NCBI RefSeq assembly: GCF_037176765.1
Contig: NC_090021.1
Span: forward strand, 187,876,378-187,940,377
From: Anolis sagrei
Lineage: Eukaryota; Chordata; Lepidosauria; Squamata; Anolidae
Length of the DNA stretch: 64,000 nt
Direction: 5' to 3'
Both the position numbers and the translations under genes were made by a program. Numbering within the stretch: the first letter of the stretch is position 1; each line of letters opens with the position of its first letter. This document shows positions 22,861 to 31,740 of this stretch, piece after piece. The notes under the pieces are model-generated. The model searched no databases and was not told where the DNA came from. It saw nothing but the letters and a program-made list of their open reading frames with translations.

Positions 22861-23127
22861 CGGGCGGCATACAAATGGACTGGTCACGTGACCCCCTCCC
22901 CCTCGGAGCCTGACGTAGGGGACCATATGGCGCGTGCCGGCAAGGGAGGCTGACGCCAAAGAGAGAGAGAAGGGGGGGGGGGAGATAAGGAGCAGGGGGC
23001 GTGGCTTGCGGCTCAGTCAAAGCCAGGGTAGCGGGGGAGGGCGGGGCCAAAAGTAGGCCCCGCCCTCCCCCGCTACCCCTTCAGAAACAGCCAGGCTATA
23101 TAACCTGAGTCTTCTTCTCCAGGCAAC
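22861..23127 (+). promoter_or_regulatory. NEUROD1: NEUROD1 proximal promoter
   Basis: In order: CAAATG E-box (22872), a GGTCACGTGACC palindrome with a CACGTG core (22882-22893), TGACGTAG CRE-like site (22911), CATATG E-box (22924-22929) followed by GCGCGTGCC, GC boxes within an inverted repeat (23026-23078), and the TATA box TATATAA (23097-23103). The phrases around CATATGGCGC and GGCTATATAACCTGAG match my memory of mammalian NEUROD1/BETA2 promoters, where E-boxes mediate neurogenin and NEUROD1 control. The transcription start is inferred about 30 bp past the TATA box. The block is CpG-rich, unlike its AT-rich flanks. Confidence 0.8.
23026..23078. repeat. Perfect 23-bp inverted repeat of GC boxes
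   Basis: Arms at 23026-23048 and 23056-23078 are perfectly complementary around a 7-nt loop (AAAAGTA). Each arm contains GGGCGGGGCC, an Sp/KLF-type box. The right arm ends 18 bp before the TATA box. Confidence 0.9.
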
Positions 23128-23245
23128 CTCAAAAAGGAGGAGGAGAGGGGGGAAACAAAATAAATAATCAAAAGGGGGGAAAGCTTTCTCAGGAGCAACA
23201 GGGTGATGCGACCATCACTGCGAAGAGCGCGCTGAGGAAGGAAAG
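23128..23245 (+). other. NEUROD1: NEUROD1 exon 1 (5' UTR, non-coding)
   Basis: Inferred from the TATA box at 23097 to a good splice donor, GAAAG|GTAATG, at 23245/23246. The final part 'gggtgatgcgaccatcactg' parallels the human exon 1 end (GGGTTATGAGACTATCACTG, from memory). As in other vertebrates the whole coding region lies in exon 2, so exon 1 is leader only. The start coordinate is approximate. Confidence 0.7.
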
Positions 23246-23601
23246 GTAATGCTGAGTCTTAATTTCTCGGTTGGACAGCTTTGGAGAGGGAGCAGTTTCC
23301 ATCTCTCTCTCTCTCAATCACCTTTCTGGCTTCCTTGGGCAACATTGGATGGGACTTCTAAAGAGATCGGATGAAGGTTTCTACACGAGAGGCGATTGAG
23401 TCGTTGTGTCTCCCCTTGCCACACAACTCTGTCCTTCCTGATCATGGGAATTGAGGTATAAACCTGGCAAGAGGGAGCGACCCAAAGGGAGCTTCATTGG
23501 GGCACGGAGTGGGTAATAGGGATGCCAATCGGTGCCTGCATTTCGGGGAATGGAGAAGCTGGTAGGAGAAGAAAGATGTCAAGGGACTTGGAAGTGAAAC
23601 G

Positions 23602-23665
23602 AGGTAGAGGTAGAGGTAGAGGTAGACATAGAGGTAGACATAGAGATAGAGATAGAGATAGAGAT
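23602..23665 (+). repeat. (GGTAGA)n / (GATAGA)n microsatellite
   Basis: GGTAGA hexamers change into GATAGA hexamers. Just downstream (about 23700-23755) is a short LINE-type tail 'aaagcgggatataaataaat'. Confidence 0.85.
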
Positions 23666-23905
23666 CTTACTCTGGGTTGGGAAAAGGCAATGCCAACGGG
23701 CTGCTTTGGGTGGAAAGCCAGAGTGGAAAGCGGGATATAAATAAATGTAATCACAATAATCATAGTATAAGATATTATAATGTAATATGACAGTGATACG
23801 TGTAGCCTTCCTAGACTTCAGAAGGAAACCATAACAAGAACAGTAGCAACTATATGAATTATAACCTTCCTAGAAGGAATGTGGGAGGTCAGGGCTTCAG
23901 AAGGA

Positions 23906-23941
<36 letters not shown>

Positions 23942-24261
23942 CAGAAGGAAATGATAATAATAATAACTTGGGAAGTGTTCGACTTGTGATTTTGTGATAC
24001 GAAATCCAGCATATATATCTCGTTTGCTGTGACATACTTTGTTTTGTGTCAGTAAAAAAATAACAATATAATAATAATAATAATAATAATAATGTGAGCT
24101 TCCTGAAAATAATGGGGACGCACAGGGCTTCAGAAGGAAATAATAATAGCAATATAACAACAATAATGATAATTGTGCACTTCCTAAAAAGAATGGGGGA
24201 GCTCAGGGCTTCAGACGAAACCAATAAGGATAATGATGATTATAACACTTTTCTTTCCTGG

Positions 24262-24505
24262 CTAGAAAGTGTTATTCCTGTTTAAGTGTGCGGTACTTAC
24301 TTTGAAAGTAATTGTTGTACTCCAGAAACTTCGTTTTTGTGGCTGCCACAAATTATGTTGTGAGATACTCACTGAGAAACCATAGCAAAACGTCCTGCAG
24401 GATGTCCCGCAGGAACAAAGTTTTGGGAGTTTAATAGACTTTCCCCACGTTTTTATGATAGAACGGATTAGGAAATCGTGTTACATAGTGTAATCATAGC
24501 ATATT
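24262..24505 (+). repeat. Unclassified interspersed repeat, family F
   Basis: Shares 'tactttgaaagta', 'ccagaaacttcgtttttgtg', 'tttatgatagaac' and 'ggattaggaaat' with copies at 37029-37330 (minus) and 51082-51655 (plus, interrupted). No coding capacity or terminal repeats recognised. Confidence 0.55.
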
Positions 24506-24882
24506 ATAATATAATGGTGATACGTGTAGCTTTCCTAGAATATTATTATTCTTTAATAATAATAATAAAATTATTATTATTAATTTTAATAATAATAATA
24601 ACAACAACAATAATATAACAACAACAAAAAACAAAAGCAACACCAACAAGAATTGTAACCTTCCTGGAAGGAATGTGGGAGCTCATGGCCTCAGAAAGAA
24701 GCAACAACAACAACTTTGACGGAAAGAATTTCGGATAATTGTGAGCTCCCTGAAAAGGACGTGGGCACGGAAAAGCAACAAGATGATGATGGTGATGGTG
24801 ATATCATCATCATCATCTGCCCTGAGTCCCTCCTGGGAGAGAGGACGGTGTCGAAATAAAGAAGAAGATGATGGTGTTGGTG

Positions 24883-24917
<35 letters not shown>

Positions 24918-25138
24918 CAGCTTTCCTGAAAGTGAAGTCGGAGCTCATGGCTTTGGACAGAAGCCAGAACAATGATAATGATGAAAACAACAACTTTCCT
25001 AGAAAGAATGTGAGAGTTTAGGGCTTCAGACGAGACCCATAATAATGATAATGATGATGGTGATGATGGTAATAATAATAATAATAATAATAATCTTCTT
25101 GGAAGGAATGTAAGAGTGTAGGGCTTCAGACAAGACCC

Positions 25139-25176
<38 letters not shown>

Positions 25177-25504
25177 AACTTTCCTGGAAGGAATGTGAGA
25201 GTTTAGGGCTTCGGACGAGACCCATAATAACGATAATGATAATAATAATAATAATAATAATAATAACCTTTCTGGAAGGAATGTGAGAGTTTAGGGCTTT
25301 AGATGAGGCCCATAATGATAATGATTATAATAACAATAATAATAACCTTTCTGGAAGGAATGTGAGAGTTTAGGGCTTTAGACGAGACCTATAATGATGA
25401 TGATGATGATGATCTTCCTGGAAGGAAGGTCAGACTGTAGGGCTACAGACGAGACTCATAATAATGATAATAATGATGATGGTGATGAGGATGATAATAA
25501 TAAA

Positions 25505-25672
25505 AGGAGATGTATTGGATTGTGATTTGCGTGTAATATCGTGTATTATGTTTTTATGGTTTTAATTGTATACTGTGCACTGTATATTTTGTTGTAAACC
25601 GCGTTGAGTCGCCAGTTAGGCTGAGAAACGGCGGTATACAAGGACAGTAAATAAATAAATAAATAAATAAAT
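25505..25672 (+). mobile_element. LINE 3' tail (L2/CR1-like) with (AAAT)n
   Basis: 'ttgtaaaccgcgttgagtcg' and 'ggctgagaaacggcggtata' followed by (TAAA)n is the typical LINE terminal motif. It is inserted within the intronic minisatellite. Confidence 0.65.
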
Positions 25673-25739
25673 AAAACAATAATAATAAAAATAATCTTCC
25701 CGGAAGGAATGTGAGAGTGTAGGTCTTCAGACGAGACAC

Positions 25740-25777
<38 letters not shown>

Positions 25778-25905
25778 AACCACCTTCCCGGAAGGAATGT
25801 GAGAGTGTAGGGCTTCAGGCGGAACCCATAATGACAATACTAAGATCGACAAGAGCACTTTTCACCTTCCTGAAAGGAATGGAGGAGCTCAGAGCTTCAA
25901 GGCTG

Positions 25906-26202
25906 GAAGCGAAGGGCTCAGCTGTTGCATTTGAGTCGCCTTGGGGGAAATGGTTTGGGTCTCTTCCGTCGCCCGATGGTGGGGTTTGGTGCCATCCGCC
26001 CCCTCATTTGCAAGCCTGCCCCCACTCCCTTTCCTTGAACGGACAAAAAAAGTGTGTGGGGTGAGACGGAGGAGGCCTTCCTGCACCTGATCCCCCTTCA
26101 GTTTGGCTTGACTCTGAACAGTTGGGAAGTCTGGAGGTCTTTTGTGGAGGGTGGCATCGGGTGGCTTCTGGGGCCAGGCTGGAGGGATTGAAAAGGCGAC
26201 GA

Positions 26203-26233
<31 letters not shown>

Positions 26234-26796
26234 CCCTGCCTTGGCTGAAGAAAGAAACGACTTGTTTTCATTAGTGCCTCTCCTTCTTCTTCTTTGTGTC
26301 CCTCAATATTCTCTCCCCCCCCCCCCCCCCTTCTCTACTTAATCTCCTCAGAGCCATCGCCAGGAATATATAAACAAGTTACATAATGCTATCCGAGAGG
26401 AGAAATCTCATTGTAGTAGAGAGATGGGAGAGGAAATTAAACATCCCTCGCCGGACCAAACGCCAAGGGGTTAAAAAGGGGGGTCTAAATTGGAAATGGA
26501 TGGGGAACGCCCGCAAAGGACGAAGAAGCAACTGAAGGAGAAACACGTCAAGAATCAAAACCGATCCTCACTTGGGAACTCAATTCTTTGAAATCAATAG
26601 TGACATTTCCGTCCTTTCCATGGATCCAAGAATGGATCTAGTCGTTCCAATTGCGCCAAAACTAAATCCTAACGTTCTTTGTAACTTTACTCTCAAATAA
26701 ACTTGTATTCTCAGGCAGCCGGAAGAAGAAGTGCTTTTGGGAAATCATTCTGGAAAGTTGGGTGTCTGGAAGAGGCCTCGCTTTTGGTGTATTATT
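25906..26796. promoter_or_regulatory. Low-repeat intronic block, candidate regulatory
   Basis: Apart from (GAAA)n at about 26203-26232 and a C-run near 26312 this is repeat-free. The part at 26340-26560 ('gccaggaatatataaacaag', 'ttacataatgc') is a candidate conserved intronic element by position and composition only. Confidence 0.25.
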
Positions 26797-26908
26797 ATCT
26801 CTCGGGGGTGCTTTGAAGGCGATTTTCCTGCTTCTTGGCAGAATGGGGTTGGACTGGATGGCCCACCAGGTCTCTTCCAACTCAAGGAGTCTATGCCTCT
26901 ATGATGCC
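26797..26908 (+). mobile_element. CR1 LINE 3' end
   Basis: 'gggggtgctttgaaggcga', 'ggttggactggatggccc' and 'ctcttccaactc' form the CR1 terminal module. Confidence 0.7.
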
Positions 26909-26937
26909 TAGATATACTGCTTTCCCTACAAAAATGG

Positions 26938-27140
26938 GGGCGCATCTACACCCTGGAATGAATGCAGCTTGACTCCATTTCAACCTTCATTGAATCATAG
27001 GAGATCTAGTTTAGTGAGGCGCCAGAACTCTTTGACAGTGAAGGGTAAAGATCTTGTAAACCAACAGTTCCCAAGATACCATGGAATTGAGCCGTGGCAG
27101 TGAAAATGGTGTCGAACTGTATTCATTGGACAGTGTAGAT
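26938..27140. mobile_element. Palindromic MITE, family B (interrupted at its right end)
   Basis: Near-complete family-B copy from 'gcgcatctacaccctggaat' through 'gtgaggcgccagaactcttt' to 'gacagtgtagat'. The terminal 'gtgtagat' is duplicated on both sides of the hAT-like element that follows. Confidence 0.7.
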
Positions 27141-27345
27141 CAGCCCGTAGCCAGGATTTTTGTATCTTTACCCCAATACCCCCATGCATATGGGATATAT
27201 TGAGTATGGTGATCAGATCATGATATGAATAAACATAACAGTTTAAATAATGCACCAGTAAGACCTTTTCGCGAACCACCATGAGAATTTGGGGGGGGGG
27301 GGGGGCTGAAGCCCGTCAAGCCCCCCCCCCCCCCCCCCAGGCCTG
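27141..27345 (-). mobile_element. hAT-like element with poly-G/C, relative of 3545 element
   Basis: Left end CAGCCCGTAGCCAGGATTT and right end AGGCCTG. A perfect 8-bp duplication GTGTAGAT flanks it (27133-27140 and 27346-27353). The interior is the complement of the 3545-3858 element but shorter. It inserted into a family-B MITE. Confidence 0.75.
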
Positions 27346-27469
27346 GTGTAGATTGATACTCCTTGGGACCGAAGGCGGCTGGGAAGGGCAATTCCTTGTT
27401 GGGGTTCTCCTTACTTGAGTGCTGAAGGCCACCTCCGAATAACCCATCGTCTCCTTCTCCTCCTTATCT

Positions 27470-28138
27470 TCCACTGTAATTTATTCTCTTTCTTCTCGTC
27501 TCCTCTTCCTCCTTCTCCTCTTTAGTTTACTCTTTCCTCTCCTTCTCCTCAACCTTTTCTTCCTCTTCCTTTCTTCTCTTCCTCCTCTTAAATCTCTCCT
27601 TCCACCTTGTTTCTCTTTCCTCTCCTCAACCTCTTCCTCCTTCTCTTTAGTTTCTTCCTCCTCCTCTTTCCTCTCCTCATCCTTCTCTTCCACTCTTTTC
27701 TTCTCCTCCTCTTAAATCTCTCCTTCCACCTTGTTTCTCTTTCCTCTCCTCAACCTCTTCCTACTTCTCTTTAGTTTCTCCATCCTCCTTCTCTCTTTCC
27801 TCTCCTTCTCCTCAATCTTCTCTTCCTCAGTTTCCTCTTCCTCCTTCTCTCTTTCCTCTCCTCGCTCTCAACCTTCTCTTCCTCCTTCTCCTCTTTAATC
27901 TCTCCTTCCTTCTCCTCCTCCTCTTTCATCTCCTTCTCAACCTTCCCTTCGCTCCCAACTCCTTCTCCCCTTCACTCCTCTTCCTCTTTCTCCTTAGTCT
28001 CCTCTTCTTCCTCCTATCCTCCTTCTCAACCTTCTCCTCTCTTTCCTTTCTTCCCTCTCCTCAACTTTCTCTTCCTCCTTCCCCCCTCTCCTTCCTTTCC
28101 CCCTTCTCCCTTATCTTCTCCTTCCTCTCCCCCTCTTC
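27470..28138 (+). repeat. Polypyrimidine tract in NEUROD1 intron
   Basis: About 670 bp of CTCCTT/TTCCTC repeats, more than 90% C/T by eye, with internal duplications (e.g. 'aaatctctccttccaccttg' occurs twice, near 27590 and 27713). It ends just before the MITE next to the splice acceptor. Confidence 0.85.
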
Positions 28139-28146
28139 TGCTATTC

Positions 28147-28262
28147 CAGGAATGGGCCAACTTCGGCCCTCCAGGTGTTTTGGACTTCAACTCCAACAAT
28201 TCCTGGGATTTCTAGGAGTTGAAATACAAAACACCTGGAAGGCCGACGTGTGCGCCTGCCTG
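28147..28262. mobile_element. hAT MITE (family E) beside the NEUROD1 splice acceptor
   Basis: A fold-back element: 'caggaatgggccaacttcgg', 'ccctccaggtgttttggact' and inverted partners 'gaaatacaaaacacctggaa' and 'gcctgcctg'. Flanks TGCTATTC and TGCTCTCC agree at 6 of 8 positions, an eroded 8-bp duplication. It ends 59 nt before the acceptor AG. The intact family member at 44464 confirms the element. Confidence 0.8.
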
Positions 28263-28335
28263 TGCTCTCCTCTTCATGCTCCTGATCTTGGTCATGATTG
28301 CTTCTCTTCTCTTCCTTGTAGGCGGAAGGTCCGGC

Positions 28336-29577
28336 ATGACCAAGTCCTTCAGCGAGGGCGGGCTGGTGGGGGAGCCCCAGGTGCTGCCTCCCCAGGGCCC
28401 CTCGAGTTGGTCCGGTGATTGCCTAAGCCCCCCGGAGGTGGAGGAGGAGGAAGAGGAGGAGGAGGAGGCCGACAAGAAGGAGGAGGACCTGGAGACCGAG
28501 GTGGACTCGCTGCGGACAGGCGGCGAGGAAGAGGAGGACGAGGAGGAGCTGGACGAGGAGGAGGAGGAAGCCTTGGACGAGGAGGAGGAAGAGGAGGAGG
28601 AGGAGGAGGGCGAGGAGGGCCCCAAGCCCAAGCGCCGGGGCCCCAAGAAGAAGAAGCTGACCAAGGCGCGCTTGGAGCGCTTCCGCCTGCGCCGGATGAA
28701 GGCCAACGCGCGGGAGCGGAACCGGATGCACGGTCTGAACGCGGCGCTGGACAACCTGCGCAAGGTGGTGCCCTGCTACTCCAAGACGCAGAAGCTGTCC
28801 AAGATCGAGACGCTGCGCCTGGCCAAGAACTACATCTGGGCGCTGTCGGAAATCCTGCGCTCGGGACAGAGCCCCGACCTGGTGGCCTTCGTGCAGAGCC
28901 TGTGCAAGGGCCTCTCGCAGCCCACCACCAACCTGGTGGCCGGCTGCCTCCAGCTCAACCCGCGCACCTTCCTGCCCGAGCAGGGCCCCGCCGAGCAGGC
29001 CCACCTCCTGGCCCAGCCGGCCCTGCCCCAGCCGGGGCCCTTCCCCGGAGCCCCCTTCGCCTACACCTCCCCGGGCCTGCCCAGCCCGCCCTACGGCACC
29101 ATGGACGGCGCCCACCTCTTCTCCTCCCTCAAGGGGGCCCACGCCGCCGCCTACAGCGCCGCCCCCACCCCCGCCGCCGCCGCCCTCGAGCCCTCCTTCT
29201 TCGAGAGCGCCCTCGCCTCCGCCGTGGCCGCCGCCGCCGCCGCCGCCGAGTGCGCGCCCAGCCCCGCCGCCTTCGACGGGCCCCTCAGCCCCCCGCTCAG
29301 CGTCCACGGAGGGAACTTCGCCTTCAAGCACGAGGCCGCCGCCGCCGCCGCCTCGGCCACGGCCGCCGCCGACTTCGAGAAGGGCGCCTACGCCTTCGCC
29401 ATGCACTACCCGCCCTCCGGAGCCGGGCACGGCGCCCTCTTCTCCTGCGCCGCCGCCCGCTGCGAGATCCCCCTCGAGGGACTCCTGCCCTACGAGAGCC
29501 ACGCCCCACACCACCACCAGCACCACCACCACGAGCGGGCCATGAGCGCCCAGCTCAACGCCATCTTCCACGACTGA
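28336..29577 (+). CDS. NEUROD1: Neurogenic differentiation factor 1 (NEUROD1)
   Basis: A 413-aa class II bHLH transcription activator that heterodimerises with E-proteins on CANNTG E-boxes and drives neuronal and pancreatic endocrine differentiation (family knowledge). It starts [15 protein letters not shown], collinear with human MTKSYSESGLMGEPQ. An acidic Glu/Asp region (about 35-95) is followed by the nuclear-localisation-like [11 protein letters not shown] (97-107), the basic region NARERNRM (124-131), helix-loop-helix to about 175, then the Neuro_bHLH C-terminal domain with [20 protein letters not shown] and the terminal [20 protein letters not shown] and SPDL favour NEUROD1 over NEUROD2, and neighbouring CERKL supports this. 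Human NEUROD1 is 356 aa; the extra length is Glu, Ala-rich (about 270-360) and His runs. Third positions are almost all G or C. All coding sequence is in exon 2. The ATG follows a 14-nt leader after the acceptor. Confidence 0.97.
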   Translation: MTKSFSEGGLVGEPQVLPPQGPSSWSGDCLSPPEVEEEEEEEEEADKKEEDLETEVDSLRTGGEEEEDEEELDEEEEEALDEEEEEEEEEEGEEGPKPKRRGPKKKKLTKARLERFRLRRMKANARERNRMHGLNAALDNLRKVVPCYSKTQKLSKIETLRLAKNYIWALSEILRSGQSPDLVAFVQSLCKGLSQPTTNLVAGCLQLNPRTFLPEQGPAEQAHLLAQPALPQPGPFPGAPFAYTSPGLPSPPYGTMDGAHLFSSLKGAHAAAYSAAPTPAAAALEPSFFESALASAVAAAAAAAECAPSPAAFDGPLSPPLSVHGGNFAFKHEAAAAAASATAAADFEKGAYAFAMHYPPSGAGHGALFSCAAARCEIPLEGLLPYESHAPHHHQHHHHERAMSAQLNAIFHD

Positions 29578-31740
29578 GGCAGGCCCTCGCCCTCCCTGGG
29601 AGAGCTGCGCCCACCACCCAGCCCAAAGCCATCGTCTAGGACTGAGACATGTCAACCTTGAAAGCTTCAAGAAGGAGATCCATTCGGTGGAGCATCCCTG
29701 GGACAACCTCCTGCTCCAGGAGAACAATGGTGCTCACCAGGAGAAGGTCATGAACACTCAGCTCAATGCCATCTTCCAGGACTGAGACATGTCAACCTTG
29801 AGAGCCTCAAGAAGGAGATCCATTCGGTGGAGCATCCCTGGGACAACCTCCTGCTCCAGAAGAACCATGGTGCTCGCCAGGAGAAGGTCATGAACACCCA
29901 GCTCAATGCAATCTTCTAGGACTGAGACATGTCAACCTTGAGAGCCTCAAGAAGGAGATCCATTCGGTGGAGCATCCCTGGGACAACCTCCTGCTCCAGG
30001 AGAACCATGGTGCTCGCCAGGAGAAGGTCATGAACACCCAGCTCAATGCCATCTTCTAGGACTGAGACATGTCAACCTTGAGAGCCTCAAGAAGGAGATC
30101 CATTCAGTGGAGCATCCTTGGGACAACCTCCTGCTCCAGGAGAACCATGGTGCTCACCAGGAGAAGGTCATGAACACCCAGCTCACTGCCATCTTCCATG
30201 ACTGATGGAGGCTCTTACCCACCCTGGGAGAGCTGTGCACACCACCCAGCACAAGGCCGTCTTCTAGGACTGAGAGATGCCACCCTTGAGAGCCTCAAGA
30301 AGGAAATCAATTTGGTGGAGCATCCCTGGGACAACCTCCTGCCCCAGGAGAGCTATCATGAGAGGTTCATGAACGTCCAGCTCCATGCCATCTTCCATGA
30401 CTGAGGGAGGCCCTCATCCTCCTAAATGGGGCACCTAAGGACAACTCTCTGCCCTGGGAGAGCTGTGCTCACCACCCAGCACAAGGCCGTCTTCTAGGAC
30501 TGAGAGATGCCACCTTTGAGAGCCTCAAGAAGGAGATCCATTCGGTGGAGCATTCCCGGGACAACCTCCTGCTCCAGGAGAGCCATGGTGCTCACCATGA
30601 GAACATCATGAGCACCCAACTCCATTCCATCTTCCAGGACTGAGAGACCTCCCCAACCTGGATGCCACGGGTAAGACACCTGACAGGAACAGGCTCCCTG
30701 TCATACATCAGCTCCATGCCTTCTTCCAGGACTGAGAGATGCCACTCCTAGGAGCCTCCAGTAAGTGGGGCATCTCAGGGACCTTCTTCTGCTCTCCCAG
30801 AGCCACCAGGCCTAGCAGGACAGCATTCTGAGCTCTCACCTGCACCCCCAGGACAACTTCCTTCTCACCATGAGAAAGTCCTGTGTGCACAGCTCCCGGG
30901 GACCTTCTCCTGATCTCTCCAAGCTTCCAGGCTTAACAGGAGAGCATCCTGAGCACCCAACAGGGTTTTCAGGATAGCCTCCTGCTCTCCATGAGATAGT
31001 CCTGAGTGCACAGCTCCAGGACCAGATATGCTACTTCTGGCAGCTTCAAGAAGGAGACCCATTCCAGGGACAATCTTCTGCCCCTACCGGGCCTAACACA
31101 AGAGAGTCATGAGTGTCCAGCTCAATGCCATTTTCCACAACTGAGAGGCACACTGTCCAGATCTCATGGGAGGGAGCCCTGGGGAACCCACTTGACAGTA
31201 TGTCTTGGGAACAATTTCCTGCCCTAAGAGATCTGTATCCATCACCCAGCTCAAGGCCATCTTCCACAAGTGAGAGGTGCCTTGGGAGGGAACCAAAGGA
31301 GGCCCATCTGGTGCCCCAGGGACAACCTCTTTCAGTGCCCACCACAAGAGGATCATGAGTGCCCAGCTCCAGGCCATCTTCCATGACTGAATGATGCCAC
31401 CTCCCAAGAGCCTCAAAAAAGAGATCCATTTGGGTGGGGAACCTCCTGCTGCAAGAGAGCCATCGTGCCCACCATGAGAGATTCATGAGGGCCATCTTCC
31501 AGGACTGCAAGACCTTCCCAACCTGGACACCACAGGAAAGACACCCAGGGACAACCTCCTGCCATACGCCCATCTACATGACATCTTCCAGGACTGAGAA
31601 ATGCCACTTCTGGTGGTCTGTAGAAGGGGACCTGCTTCTAGGACCACCTCCTTTCCTCCAAAACTGCCATGCCCACCACGAGAGGGACACAAACAGTCAG
31701 CTCAATGCCACTTTCCACGAGTGGGGGATCCAAGGAGTCT
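29573..31740 (+). repeat. Tandem array of NEUROD1 3'-end copies
   Basis: Beginning at the stop codon, about 16 degenerate repeats each end in a version of the gene's last codons (…CAGCTCAATGCCATCTTCCA, GGACTGA). Units 29641-29780, 29781-29920, 29921-30060 and 30061-30200 are exactly 140 bp and nearly identical. Two 68-bp short units start at 29573 and 30201, so a higher-order pattern exists. Further, more diverged units of 131, 99 and 140 bp follow at 30269, 30400 and 30499, and eroded ones to about 31740. Translated ends include ERFMNVQLHAIFHD (to 30404), ENIMSTQLHSIFQD (to 30643), KRVMSVQLNAIFHN (to 31144) and KRIMSAQLQAIFHD (to 31390), each followed by a stop. The 5' part of a unit reads DNLLLQENHGAHQEKVM, matching the preceding NEUROD1 codons (LLPYESH..HERAM). 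It is probably transcribed as 3' UTR, because UTR-like sequence and polyadenylation signals follow. Confidence 0.92.

Larger units (their letters stand above)
23800..25905 (+). repeat. Compound minisatellite, ~16 cores with AAT/ATG spacers
   Basis: A core of about 50 bp (CTTCCTGGAAGGAATGTGAG, then GAGTTTAGGGCTTCAGACGA, then GACCCATAAT) recurs near 23807, 23866, 24099, 24180, 24660, 24747, 24921, 24994, 25094, 25179, 25267, 25346, 25414, 25695, 25783 and 25865. Variable (AAT)n, (ATG)n or (AAC)n spacers separate the copies. Copies near 25000-25450 are the most alike. Most cores contain TTCCTGGAA or a near variant, which fits the STAT-type TTCNNNGAA palindrome. The array is interrupted by a family-F repeat (24262) and a LINE tail (25505). 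Confidence 0.85.
23246..28321 (+). other. NEUROD1: NEUROD1 intron 1
   Basis: Runs from donor GTAATG at 23246 to acceptor CTTCCTTGTAG ending at 28321. At 5.1 kb it is longer than I recall for the mammalian intron. Expansion comes from tandem repeats (23.6-25.9 kb), transposon relics (25.5, 26.8-27.35 and 28.15 kb) and a 670-bp pyrimidine tract. A CTGAT word about 36 nt before the acceptor is a plausible branch point. Confidence 0.75.

Noticed and set aside
28336-29577. Assignment to NEUROD2 or another NEUROD paralogue
   Set aside because: The N-terminus ([15 protein letters not shown]), [18 protein letters not shown] and C-terminal FHD fit NEUROD1, and CERKL follows on the same strand as in other vertebrates.
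28419-29727. Overlapping 406-codon plus-frame and 434-codon antisense frames within NEUROD1
   Set aside because: By-products of very GC-rich, G/C-ending codons in the NEUROD1 frame. Translations are Gly/Arg/Pro/Ala-rich without known domains.
30198-30404. 68-codon open frame ending in ERFMNVQLHAIFHD
   Set aside because: Its homology is real but it is one unit of the 3' tandem array, without bHLH or a promoter. Treated as repeat, not as a gene.
31046-31573. 175-codon antisense frame in the array
   Set aside because: It runs across the complement of several degenerate repeat units and has no independent support.
29573-31740. CRISPR-like or ordinary satellite interpretation of the array
   Set aside because: Units are homologous to the adjacent coding exon and this is a vertebrate genome. 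There are no unique spacers between short direct repeats.
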